In this document: positions 1 to 5,908 of the stretch, piece after piece
Layout of the letters: each line of letters begins with the position of its first letter
Position numbering within the stretch: the stretch's first letter is position 1
From: JAHRAH01 sp051009015
GTDB taxonomy: Bacteria; Pseudomonadota; Gammaproteobacteria; Tethybacterales; Persebacteraceae
NCBI GenBank assembly: GCA_051009015.1
Contig: JBPCWZ010000214.1
Coordinates: 1-6,754 of the forward strand
DNA length: 6,754 bases
Direction: 5' to 3'
Position numbers and translations under genes: made by a program
The notes under the pieces: generated by a model
The model's input: only the letters and a program-made list of their open reading frames with translations
Databases searched by the model: none
What the model was told of the DNA's origin: nothing

Positions 1-1
1 G

Positions 2-70
2 GCGAAAGATGCCAAAGGGGCGGAAGCGAAAGCCGAAGCCAAAACGACAAAAGCCGAAAGCGGCGTATAA
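2..70 (+). CDS. C-terminal tail of an upstream gene (partial)
   Basis: Reading from position 2, the codons give a low-complexity Ala/Lys/Glu tail (AKDAKGAEAKAEAK...ESGV) that ends at TAA (68-70), followed at once by TAG (71-73). The regular GCN/GAA/AAA codon pattern is what a real Ala-Lys-Glu coding tail looks like. The competing frame gives an implausible Lys/Pro/Arg string. The body of the gene lies outside the window, so its identity cannot be told. Such tails occur on many unrelated proteins. It runs in the same direction as ftsK with about 16-19 bp between stop and start, so the two could be co-transcribed. Confidence 0.6.
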   Translation, partial: AKDAKGAEAKAEAKTTKAESGV

Positions 71-71
71 T

Positions 72-75
72 AGGA
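72..75 (+). promoter_or_regulatory. weak Shine-Dalgarno AGGA before ftsK
   Basis: AGGA overlaps the second stop codon (TAG, 71-73) of the upstream tail and lies 14 nt before the ATG at 90, which is longer than usual. A TATAAT hexamer also sits at 66-71, but no acceptable -35 hexamer is seen around 43-48, so I do not call a promoter there. Confidence 0.3.
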
Positions 76-89
76 CTTTTAACGGCGCG

Positions 90-2300
90 ATGTTTTTCAG
101 AAAAAAGAACCGCTTGCGCGAAGCCGCGCTGTTTTCCGGCTGGCTGGTGCTGGGCTTTGTTTTGTTGTCGCTTGTCGGCTATTCTGCGGACGACCCGGGC
201 TGGTCGCTCAGTATCGGCGGCGAAGGCAAGGTTGATAACTATGGCGGTTATGCCGGGGCTTTTGTCGCCGATGTTTTGCTGTCGCTTTTCGGGCGCAGCG
301 CCTTTTTGTTGGCGGGGATTTGCTTGCTGGCGTGGCATGTTTTGTTGCGCCGTTTGTTTGGCGGCGGCGAAGGCGGCTTGTCATGGCCGTGGATAACAAG
401 CGGCGTTATCCTGTTTATATTGTCGGCATCGGCGATTGAATATTTGCGTTTTTATGGCGGCGGCGAAAGTTTGCCGGCCGGTGCCGGAGGTTTTATCGGC
501 GCGGGCATCGGCAGCGGAATGATGAAAATATTCGGCTTTGCCGGTGCGGCATTAATTCTAAAAGGCGTGTGGATGATAAGTTGTTCTTTGGCGGCGGGTT
601 TGTCGTGGCTGGCATTGTTTGAGGGTATCGGCGAAATGCTGGAACGATATGCCATCGCCGCTTTTAATTCAACAAACACACTCATCGGCCGCTACCGCTC
701 CGAACAAATCCGCGCCCGGCGCGATATTGATGTCGGCAAAACTTTGCAGGCATTGCGCCGTCCGGCGGCGGAAAGGGCGCAGCCGGTTGAGCCGATTGTG
801 GCAAAACCCGCGCCCAAAAACCCGCCAATAACAAACCCGCAAATGACGCTGCCATCGGTCGGCAAACTGCCGTCAGTTGCCCTTTTGGATCCCTATCCGG
901 ATGACGGCATTAGCGTCAGCGCTTCCGCCTTGCAGCATAACTCGCGATTGATAGAAAAAAACCTGCTGGATTTTGGCGTGTCGGTTTTGGTTGAAGGGGC
1001 GTATCCGGGTCCTGTCATTACCCGCTATGACATTCGCCCGGCGACCGGCGTCAAAGGCGCGCAGGTTGTCGGTTTGATGAAAGATCTGGCGCGGGCGATG
1101 TCGGTCGGCGGCATTCGCATTTTGGAGACGATAGAAGGCAGGGATTGCATGGGTTTGGAAATACCGAACAATAACCGCCGCACGGTATATTTTTCGGAAC
1201 TTGCCGCCGAGTTTCCCCGCTCGCGCGCCGATTTGCCGCTGGCTTTGGGAAAGGATGCATCCGGCAAGCCGGTCATTGCCGATTTGGCGGGAATGCCGCA
1301 TTTGCTTGCGGCGGGGGCGACGGGGTCGGGCAAATCGGTTTGCATTAATGCGATGCTTTTGAGTTTGCTTTATGCCGCTTCGCCGGAAGATTTGCGGCTG
1401 ATTCTCATTGACCCGAAAATGCTGGAGTTGTCATCTTACGACGGCATTCCGCATCTGATGGCGCCGGTTGTTACCGATATGGCAATGGCGCCCGCCGCAT
1501 TGAATTGGGGGGTCGGCGAGATGGAGCGGCGTTATGCGCTGATGTCCAAAACCGGCGCGCGCAACATTGCATCCTATAACAAACTGGTGCGCGGCAAATC
1601 TTCGCAAACGGCGGGCGAGGAACATAAGGTTTTGCCGTTTATCGTCATCGTCATAGACGAACTTGCCGATTTGATGATGGTAGCGGGCAAGAAAGTGGAA
1701 TTGACCGTGAGCAGATTGGCGCAAAAAGCCCGCGCCGCCGGAATACATTTAATATTGGCAACGCAGCGCCCGTCGGTTGATGTCATTACCGGATTGATAA
1801 AGGCAAACATTCCCAGCCGCGTGGCTTTTCAGGTAGCGTCCAAAGTGGATTCGCGCACCATCATAGACCAAAGCGGCGCCGAGAGTTTGCTCGGCAAGGG
1901 CGATATGTTGTATCTTCCGGCGGGCAGTGCATTCCCGCGCCGGGTGCATGGCGCTTTTGTATCGGACAGCGAAGTGCAAAGGGTTGTTGAAGATGTCAAA
2001 AAAAACCCGGGCGCCGGAGATTATGCCGTGGATTTTTCCGACACTCCCATACCGGCGGCAAGCGGCGCAAATGGCACGGGCGGCGCAAATGCAAACGGCG
2101 GCGAAGATTCGGGTTTATACAAACAAGCGGTTGAAGTGGTATTGGAAACCCGCCGCCCGTCCATATCCCTTGTGCAGCGCAAACTGCGCATAGGATACAA
2201 CCGCGCCGCAAGGTTAATAGAAGAAATGGAAACAGCAGGATTAATAACCCCCCCCGACGACACCGGCACCCGCAAAATAATAACCGGCGGCGGGAAATAG
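90..2300 (+). CDS. ftsK: DNA translocase FtsK
   Basis: Septum-anchored, ATP-driven double-stranded DNA pump that segregates chromosome termini and activates XerCD recombination in its family. From the ATG at 90 it is 736 aa. The N-terminus has about four membrane segments (residues ~12-31, 68-88, 99-119, 149-177), with a YSADDPGWS stretch after the first, as in other FtsK proteins. A linker of only ~80-90 residues follows (E. coli FtsK has several hundred). The alpha domain spans ~275-395. The RecA-like beta domain has Walker A GATGSGKS (409-416, Lys415), the family motif LILIDPKMLELSSYDGIPHL, Walker B IVIVIDE (Asp523-Glu524), and LATQRPSVDVITGLIKAN. A Gly/Asn linker leads to the winged-helix gamma domain (~673-736, RKLRIGYNRAARLIEEME), which reads orienting DNA motifs. 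All domains are intact. An in-frame ATG at 9 would add 27 Lys/Arg/Pro residues, but those overlap the tail of the upstream gene in another frame, so 90 is preferred. Confidence 0.97.
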   Translation: MFFRKKNRLREAALFSGWLVLGFVLLSLVGYSADDPGWSLSIGGEGKVDNYGGYAGAFVADVLLSLFGRSAFLLAGICLLAWHVLLRRLFGGGEGGLSWPWITSGVILFILSASAIEYLRFYGGGESLPAGAGGFIGAGIGSGMMKIFGFAGAALILKGVWMISCSLAAGLSWLALFEGIGEMLERYAIAAFNSTNTLIGRYRSEQIRARRDIDVGKTLQALRRPAAERAQPVEPIVAKPAPKNPPITNPQMTLPSVGKLPSVALLDPYPDDGISVSASALQHNSRLIEKNLLDFGVSVLVEGAYPGPVITRYDIRPATGVKGAQVVGLMKDLARAMSVGGIRILETIEGRDCMGLEIPNNNRRTVYFSELAAEFPRSRADLPLALGKDASGKPVIADLAGMPHLLAAGATGSGKSVCINAMLLSLLYAASPEDLRLILIDPKMLELSSYDGIPHLMAPVVTDMAMAPAALNWGVGEMERRYALMSKTGARNIASYNKLVRGKSSQTAGEEHKVLPFIVIVIDELADLMMVAGKKVELTVSRLAQKARAAGIHLILATQRPSVDVITGLIKANIPSRVAFQVASKVDSRTIIDQSGAESLLGKGDMLYLPAGSAFPRRVHGAFVSDSEVQRVVEDVKKNPGAGDYAVDFSDTPIPAASGANGTGGANANGGEDSGLYKQAVEVVLETRRPSISLVQRKLRIGYNRAARLIEEMETAGLITPPDDTGTRKIITGGGK

Positions 2301-2306
2301 CCCGAA

Positions 2307-2612
2307 TCAGGGTTGCCAGCCGCCACTTTGGATGAAAGTGATGCGGAATTTCTGATATGCCTTGCTCCGCCGCTCAATGATGAAGATGCGCATGGTTTCA
2401 TCGTCAAAGGAATAAATGATGCGGTAGTCGCCGACTCTGAGCCGATATATTTCGGCATCGCAACCGGACATTCTGCCCGCTTGTGGCGGCAGTGGGTTGC
2501 TCGGCAAATTTTCAAGACGCGACCATATTTTTCTCCAGTCCGAATTGTTGGCACGCTCCAATTTATCCATAAAGCGGCCGGCTTGGCGGGAAAAGTTAAG
2601 TGCCAAAGGCAT
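2307..2612 (-). CDS. RelE/ParE-family toxin of type II TA module 1
   Basis: Predicted small toxin of 101 aa starting MPLALNFSRQ. RelE/ParE-fold toxins are usually ribosome-dependent mRNA interferases or, in the ParE branch, gyrase poisons; the sequence alone does not say which. Visible family marks are the helical N-terminal half, a basic/Pro turn (residues 39-43, NPLPP), and the C-terminal sheet with YRLRVGDYRIIYSFDDE (56-72) and IIERRSKAY (78-86). The start at 2612 is chosen because AGGA lies 6 nt upstream and because the 17-nt overlap with the antitoxin stop is typical of TA pairs. An in-frame start at 2690 would add 26 residues reading across the antitoxin gene. It is transcribed with the antitoxin just upstream and ends 6 bp from the convergent ftsK stop, with no visible terminator between them. 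Confidence 0.85.
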   Translation of the reverse strand: MPLALNFSRQAGRFMDKLERANNSDWRKIWSRLENLPSNPLPPQAGRMSGCDAEIYRLRVGDYRIIYSFDDETMRIFIIERRSKAYQKFRITFIQSGGWQP

Positions 2613-2985
2613 CGCGCATCCTGCGGATGAAAGCGGCGTTTTCGGCGGGGGTGAGGAATCCTTCTTTCTCGGCTTTTTGCCATTGCTCAATGCACCAGCG
2701 GTCTTCCTCTTGTTCGGCGAGTTTGCGTATCATCCTTTCCAGTTTGCGGTAGACGCGGGCGTCCAAGACAACCGCGGCGGGTTTGCCGTCAAGCGTTATG
2801 GTTACCGGCGCGGACTTTGCGGCATCCACAACGGCGGTGAGTTCGCCTTTGGCGGCTATGGTTGCCGGTTTTGCCGGTTTCTTGGGCGCGGCGGGCTTGG
2901 CGATTGTCGCCGAAGTTGCGCGCACCCGCTTGCCGCCGCGGACAACACGCAGCGCCAAATTCGCAGTGGCAGTGTTGGATGGCAT
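2596..2985 (-). CDS. Phd/YefM-like antitoxin of TA module 1, with N-terminal extension
   Basis: Predicted 129-aa labile antitoxin that would bind and neutralise the toxin encoded directly downstream and repress its own promoter. The Phd/YefM core is residues ~46-85: GELTAVVDAAKS, then PVTITLDGKPAAVVLDARVY, the strand-turn-strand typical of the DNA-binding half. The charged C-terminal part (EEDRW, then a helix around 100-127) is the expected toxin-binding arm. Unusual is the ~45-residue Ala/Lys/Pro extension before the core (for example AKPAAPKKPAKPA at 29-41). Usual family members are ~80-95 aa. The only ATG available before the core is at 2985; a GTG at residue 21 is an alternative start. 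A near-consensus promoter lies so close that the mRNA would be almost leaderless. The gene begins 47 bp past the binding-protein stop on the same strand, so read-through from it is possible. Confidence 0.82.
   Translation of the reverse strand: MPSNTATANLALRVVRGGKRVRATSATIAKPAAPKKPAKPATIAAKGELTAVVDAAKSAPVTITLDGKPAAVVLDARVYRKLERMIRKLAEQEEDRWCIEQWQKAEKEGFLTPAENAAFIRRMRDAFGT
2619..2622 (-). promoter_or_regulatory. Shine-Dalgarno AGGA for toxin 1
   Basis: On the minus strand AGGA stands 6 nt before the ATG at 2612, inside the end of the antitoxin gene. This decides the toxin start and suggests that toxin translation is coupled to antitoxin translation. Confidence 0.6.
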
Positions 2986-2994
2986 TGTGCGATG

Positions 2995-3022
2995 ATTATA
3001 ACGCGTTTTGGCGGATTGTCAA
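2995..3022 (-). promoter_or_regulatory. sigma-70-type promoter of TA module 1
   Basis: On the minus strand TTGACA (3022-3017), a 16-nt spacer and TATAAT (3000-2995) form a near-perfect sigma-70 promoter. The antitoxin ATG (2985) is only 9 nt beyond the -10 hexamer, so transcription would begin within about 0-3 nt of the start codon and give a leaderless mRNA. The -35 overlaps a short inverted repeat, AAACC-GGGC-GGTTT, at 3021-3034. Confidence 0.75.
3000..3007. promoter_or_regulatory. candidate operator AACGCGTT in TA promoter 1
   Basis: A perfect 8-bp palindrome lies in the spacer between -35 and -10 and overlaps the edge of the -10. Phd/YefM antitoxins commonly repress by binding palindromes in this position. 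The family role is known; its use here is inferred, and 8 bp can arise by chance. Confidence 0.3.
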
Positions 3023-3032
3023 ACCGGGCGGT

Positions 3033-3842
3033 TTATTTGTCGGCTATTAAAGATGCCCAGTCGCGGGTGCCGAACCAGTAGTTGTAGCGCGATTGCAGCC
3101 AGCCGTTTTCGGTGTGCAGGGTTATCCAGTTGTTGAGGAAGTTGAGCGCATCCGGGTCGCCTTTGCGCAGTGCCATTGCCGCCGGTTCTCTTGTCAGGGT
3201 CTTGCCTGCAAGCGGGCGATAGAGTTTGTCGGGGAAATCCGCCACCGAATGCGCCGGTTGCGGGCTCATCGCCGCCATCGCATGCGACCTGCCATTGACG
3301 ACATCAAGGCGCGCCGTCGCTTCGTCGTCAAACTGGCGGATTTGCGCTTTTGGCAAATGCTTTTGTACAAACTCCACCGGCGTGGAACCGCGCCGCAGGG
3401 CGAAGACAATCTCCGGCTTATTAAAATCCTCCAATGACGACATTCCGCTCGCTATTTGCTTGCTGGCAAACAAATCCATCCCGTGACGCTGGTAGGGAAT
3501 GGTGAAGTTGACTTGCAAGTTGCGCGCCGGTTTGACCGACATTCCGCTGACAATAAGGTCAAACTTGCCGGCGAGCAGCGAGGGAATAATGCCGTCCCAT
3601 GCCGTCGGCACTATCTCCAATTCCACGCCCATATCCTCGGCGAGTTTTGCCGCGACATCCGGCTCAAAGCCGACAAACGCGCCATCCTTGTCGCGCATCG
3701 CCCAGGGGACAAAACTGCTCAACCCCACGCGCAGTTTGCCGCGGTCGGTAATGTCGTCTATGACGCTTTGCTCCGCCGCCGCGTGCGCCGCAAGGGCGAG
3801 CGGGGCGATTAGTGCGATAATGCACGAGATGATTTTTTTCAT
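3033..3842 (-). CDS. periplasmic amino-acid-type ABC substrate-binding protein (SBP_bac_3 family)
   Basis: Captures a small solute, probably a polar amino acid or related compound, in the periplasm and delivers it to the permeases encoded divergently next to it. The 269 aa are normal for the family. Residues 1-23 are a Sec signal peptide (MKKII, hydrophobic core, AHA-A cleavage region). There is no lipobox cysteine, so the mature protein should be soluble. Family landmarks are RGKLRVGLS (34-42), GAFVGFEPDVAAKLAEDMGV (54-73), WDGIIPSLLAGKFDLIVSGMS (82-102), Arg107 at the usual ligand-carboxylate position, TIPY (114-117) and RGSTP (151-155). The usual Asp in the second lobe (xDAVxxDxP in relatives) is missing: here it reads SHAMAAMSP with Met192 at the Asp position, so the ligand may not be a standard alpha-amino acid. 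AGGA lies 7 nt before the ATG at 3842. It is not co-directional with its permeases. Confidence 0.93.
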   Translation of the reverse strand: MKKIISCIIALIAPLALAAHAAAEQSVIDDITDRGKLRVGLSSFVPWAMRDKDGAFVGFEPDVAAKLAEDMGVELEIVPTAWDGIIPSLLAGKFDLIVSGMSVKPARNLQVNFTIPYQRHGMDLFASKQIASGMSSLEDFNKPEIVFALRRGSTPVEFVQKHLPKAQIRQFDDEATARLDVVNGRSHAMAAMSPQPAHSVADFPDKLYRPLAGKTLTREPAAMALRKGDPDALNFLNNWITLHTENGWLQSRYNYWFGTRDWASLIADK

Positions 3843-3849
3843 TGCCGGT

Positions 3850-3853
3850 TCCT
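3850..3853 (-). promoter_or_regulatory. Shine-Dalgarno AGGA of the binding-protein gene
   Basis: On the minus strand AAAGGAA lies before the ATG at 3842, with AGGA 7 nt away. This is the clearest ribosome binding site in the window and fits a highly translated binding protein. Confidence 0.7.
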
Positions 3854-3863
3854 TTCTTCTGTT

Positions 3864-4703
3864 GTGGCGTTAAGACGCCATTATAACAAACTTTTCGCCC
3901 GCCGCCGCCTGCGCGCCATGCGCGGTGCGCTGGGCGATATTGTGCCGAGCGCCGTTGTGCTTTTTATTGTCGGCTTTTTGGTCTGGCGCGGCGTTGATAA
4001 TCTGGAATACAAATGGCGCTGGCGGCGCATTCCCGGCTATTTCCTGCGCGAGGAAGAGGGAGAATGGATTGCGGGCCCGCTGCTGGAAGGGCTGGCGCTA
4101 ACTTTGCAAATATCGGCGCTGGCAGCCCTTGGCGCTTTGGCTTTTGGCGTTTGCGCGGTCGGCGCATCGTTTTGCCGGATGCGCTCGCTGCGGATGCTTG
4201 CCCGCTGTTATACCGCGCTTATGCGCGGGACGCCTTTGCTGGTGCAGTTGTATCTTTTTTATTTTATGTTTGGCAATATTCTGGGCTTGGAGCGTTTGGC
4301 GGCGGGCGTTTTGGCATTGGCGCTTTTTGAGGGCGCTTTTGCCGCCGAGATTATTCGCGCCGGAGTTGCCGCCGTCCCGCGCGGGCAAGTTGAAGCGGCA
4401 TTGTCGCTAAACCTGCGCCCCGCCGACAAGTGGCTGCGGGTTATTCTGCCGCAAGCGGCGCCTTTGGTGCTGCCGCCTTTGGCGAACTTGTGCGTGTCGC
4501 TCATCAAGCATTCTTCCATTGTCACCGTCATCGCCCTGGGCGATTTGACAAACAACGCCCGCAATCTGGCGACCGAAACCTTTCTTACTTTTGAGATATG
4601 GTTTTCGGTCGGCGCGCTTTATGTGTTGTTGTGTTTTCCGGCGGCGCGCCTTGTCGCCTTTGCCGAGCGCAAAATGCTGCGCCGATGGATGCCGCAACGA
4701 TGA
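3864..4703 (+). CDS. amino-acid ABC transporter permease 1 (HisM/GlnP type)
   Basis: Inner-membrane subunit of a polar amino-acid uptake system, expected to pair with the permease that follows. From the GTG at 3864 it has 279 aa; from the ATG at 3918, 261 aa. The family hallmark RGTPLLVQLYLFYF is at 121-134. FEGAFAAEIIRAGV precedes the ATPase-contacting cytoplasmic loop VPRGQVEAALSLNLRPADKW, which ends VILPQA. The conserved Gly of the EAA motif is Asn here (SLNL in place of SLGL/ALGL). Hydrophobic segments are at ~27-44, 73-100, 110-135, 139-160, 196-215 and 231-255. Neither start has a Shine-Dalgarno. GTG gives an N-terminus as long as that of permease 2 but leaves only 21 bp for divergent promoters; ATG 3918 leaves 75 bp and lies beyond the TTATAA box. 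Start is therefore uncertain. The stop overlaps the next start as ATGA. Confidence 0.92.
   Translation: MALRRHYNKLFARRRLRAMRGALGDIVPSAVVLFIVGFLVWRGVDNLEYKWRWRRIPGYFLREEEGEWIAGPLLEGLALTLQISALAALGALAFGVCAVGASFCRMRSLRMLARCYTALMRGTPLLVQLYLFYFMFGNILGLERLAAGVLALALFEGAFAAEIIRAGVAAVPRGQVEAALSLNLRPADKWLRVILPQAAPLVLPPLANLCVSLIKHSSIVTVIALGDLTNNARNLATETFLTFEIWFSVGALYVLLCFPAARLVAFAERKMLRRWMPQR
3865..3880. repeat. inverted repeat TGGCGT-TAAG-ACGCCA, candidate operator
   Basis: Perfect 6-bp arms with a 4-nt centre lie between the divergent genes, directly downstream of the binding-protein -10 and over its expected transcription start. It could be an operator for a regulator controlling the transporter, or a hairpin at the 5' end of the mRNA. 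No T-run follows, so it is not a terminator. Confidence 0.4.
3880..3888 (-). promoter_or_regulatory. extended -10 promoter of the binding-protein gene; possibly shared divergent -10
   Basis: On the minus strand TGTTATAAT is a perfect extended -10 element; no good -35 is seen, which extended -10 promoters tolerate. Transcription would start near 3873 and give a ~30-nt leader carrying the Shine-Dalgarno. The core TTATAA is palindromic, so TATAAC at 3882-3887 could serve as a poorer -10 for the permease gene on the plus strand. Confidence 0.5.
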
Positions 4704-5590
4704 ATGATTTGATGACAAACAAGCGCGGGCAAAACCGGCATAACCGCAATGCCCGCCGGCATATCGGCGATTTGCTTGTTATCCTTGTTGTTTTTGCCGC
4801 GCTATTTTGGCTTTTGGCAAAAGCGCAAGGCGTTTCTTACAAGTGGGATTGGCCCGCTGTCGGCGGTTATCTGATAGCCCCGGACGGCGACGGCGGGTTT
4901 TCCGCCGGTTTGATGCTGGAAGGGCTTTTGACAAGTTTGCGTTTGCTTGTCTGGGGCGGGATTATCGCGATGATTATCGGGCTTGCCGCGGCTTTGGCTG
5001 CGCTTTCGCGGGTTGCGGGTTTGCGCTGGCTGGCATTGGTTTATGTTGAAAGTTTGCGCAACCTGCCGCCGATTGTTTTTATGTTTATCTTTTATTTTTT
5101 CATCAGCGCGCATGTTTTGGGCGGCGGCTTTTCGCAAAGTTTGCCCGATGACGGCGGCTTGTTGTGGCGGGTTTTGGTCGGAGAGCCGAGGTTGGCGGAA
5201 AACTTCATCGGCGGCGCGTTATGTCTGGGCGTTTTTGAAGGGGCGTTTTTTGCCGAAGTATTCCGCGCGGGAATAGCCGGTGTTTCGCGCGGGCAATGGG
5301 ACGGGGCGCATAGTGTCGGTTTGGGAAGATGGAAAACGCTGCGCCTGATAATCCTGCCGCAAGCGGCGCGCAAGATAGCCGCCCCCGCAGCGGGGCAAAC
5401 GGTTTTGTTGATAAAAGATTCGGCGATATTATCGGTGATATCGGTTGAAGAACTTGCATTCAGCGCGCAGGAAACGGCGGTATCCACAAATCAGGTTTTT
5501 GAGGTTTGGATAATAGCATCCTTGTTTTATTTTGCCCTGTGCTGGCCCCTTTTGCGCGCGGCTGCCGCATTGGAAAAGCGGGCGCGATGA
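4700..5590 (+). CDS. amino-acid ABC transporter permease 2 (HisM/GlnP type)
   Basis: Second inner-membrane subunit of the same importer, 296 aa. The start is the ATG of an ATGA overlap (4700-4703) with the permease 1 stop, a sign of translational coupling. In-frame starts farther upstream (4598, 4685) would overlap permease 1 more deeply and add non-family sequence. N-terminal alignment with permease 1 is visible: YKWDWPAVGGYL here against YKWRWRRIPGYF. RNLPPIVFMFIFYFFI (120-135) corresponds to RGTPLLVQLYLFYF. The EAA loop is degenerate: GVSRGQWDGAHSVGLGRWKT has DGA for EAA but keeps the Gly and ends IILPQA. About 25 extra residues (~136-165, including GGGFSQSLPDDGG) sit in the loop before VFEGAFFAEVFRAG, absent from permease 1. 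No ATPase gene follows; the next gene is convergent, 45 bp away, with no obvious terminator in the gap. Confidence 0.93.
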   Translation: MNDLMTNKRGQNRHNRNARRHIGDLLVILVVFAALFWLLAKAQGVSYKWDWPAVGGYLIAPDGDGGFSAGLMLEGLLTSLRLLVWGGIIAMIIGLAAALAALSRVAGLRWLALVYVESLRNLPPIVFMFIFYFFISAHVLGGGFSQSLPDDGGLLWRVLVGEPRLAENFIGGALCLGVFEGAFFAEVFRAGIAGVSRGQWDGAHSVGLGRWKTLRLIILPQAARKIAAPAAGQTVLLIKDSAILSVISVEELAFSAQETAVSTNQVFEVWIIASLFYFALCWPLLRAAAALEKRAR

Positions 5591-5635
5591 CGATGGGCAG
5601 TTGATTACCTGCGCCGTTTTCCTTAAGAATACGCG

Positions 5636-5908
5636 CTAATCGGTTTTCTTGTAAATATTCTGGCGCGTACCGACCGCCAGTATCTCCAAATCATCGCCAT
5701 CAACAAAATAAACGATGCGCCCGTAATCGCCGCCGAAAGCAATTCGGTAAGTGCCTGCGGGCATGTTTTTCATCGCTTTGGCGGCGGGCGGGACGGGATT
5801 TTGTTGCAATTCGCTTATTCGCTTGTGCAAACTTGCGGCAATGCGGGCATCGGAGTGTAGAATTTTTCGGGCGTTCTTTTCCGCTTGGCGGACAAATCTA
5901 ACCGCCAT
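5636..5908 (-). CDS. RelE/ParE-family toxin of type II TA module 2
   Basis: Predicted 90-aa toxin beginning MAVRFVRQAE. It shares the layout of the first toxin: helical N-terminal half, ISELQQNPVPPAA (31-43) matching the first toxin's NPLPPQA turn, then YRIAFGGDYGRIVYFVDGDD (54-73) and AVGTRQNIY (78-86). One residue (Gly63) appears inserted in the GDYRIIY strand, reading GDYGRIVY. The start at 5908 is supported by GAGG 7 nt upstream and by an 11-nt overlap with the antitoxin stop. An in-frame ATG at 5968 would add 20 residues over the antitoxin. Target (mRNA on the ribosome or gyrase) is undetermined. The gene ends 45 bp from the convergent permease 2 stop. No obvious disruption, so it may be active. 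Confidence 0.85.
   Translation of the reverse strand: MAVRFVRQAEKNARKILHSDARIAASLHKRISELQQNPVPPAAKAMKNMPAGTYRIAFGGDYGRIVYFVDGDDLEILAVGTRQNIYKKTD

Noticed and set aside
9..89. FtsK starting at the ATG at 9
   Set aside because: The extra 27 residues overlap a plausible coding tail with double stop in another frame, and family similarity begins after position 90.
3021..3034. AAACC-GGGC-GGTTT as terminator of the binding-protein gene
   Set aside because: The stem is short, overlaps the stop codon and has no T-run after it on the minus strand; it overlaps the -35 of the next promoter instead.
2497..3081. Plus-strand open frame opposite TA module 1
   Set aside because: Antisense shadow of the antitoxin and toxin genes in GC-rich codons; Gly/Arg/Phe-rich with no recognisable domain.
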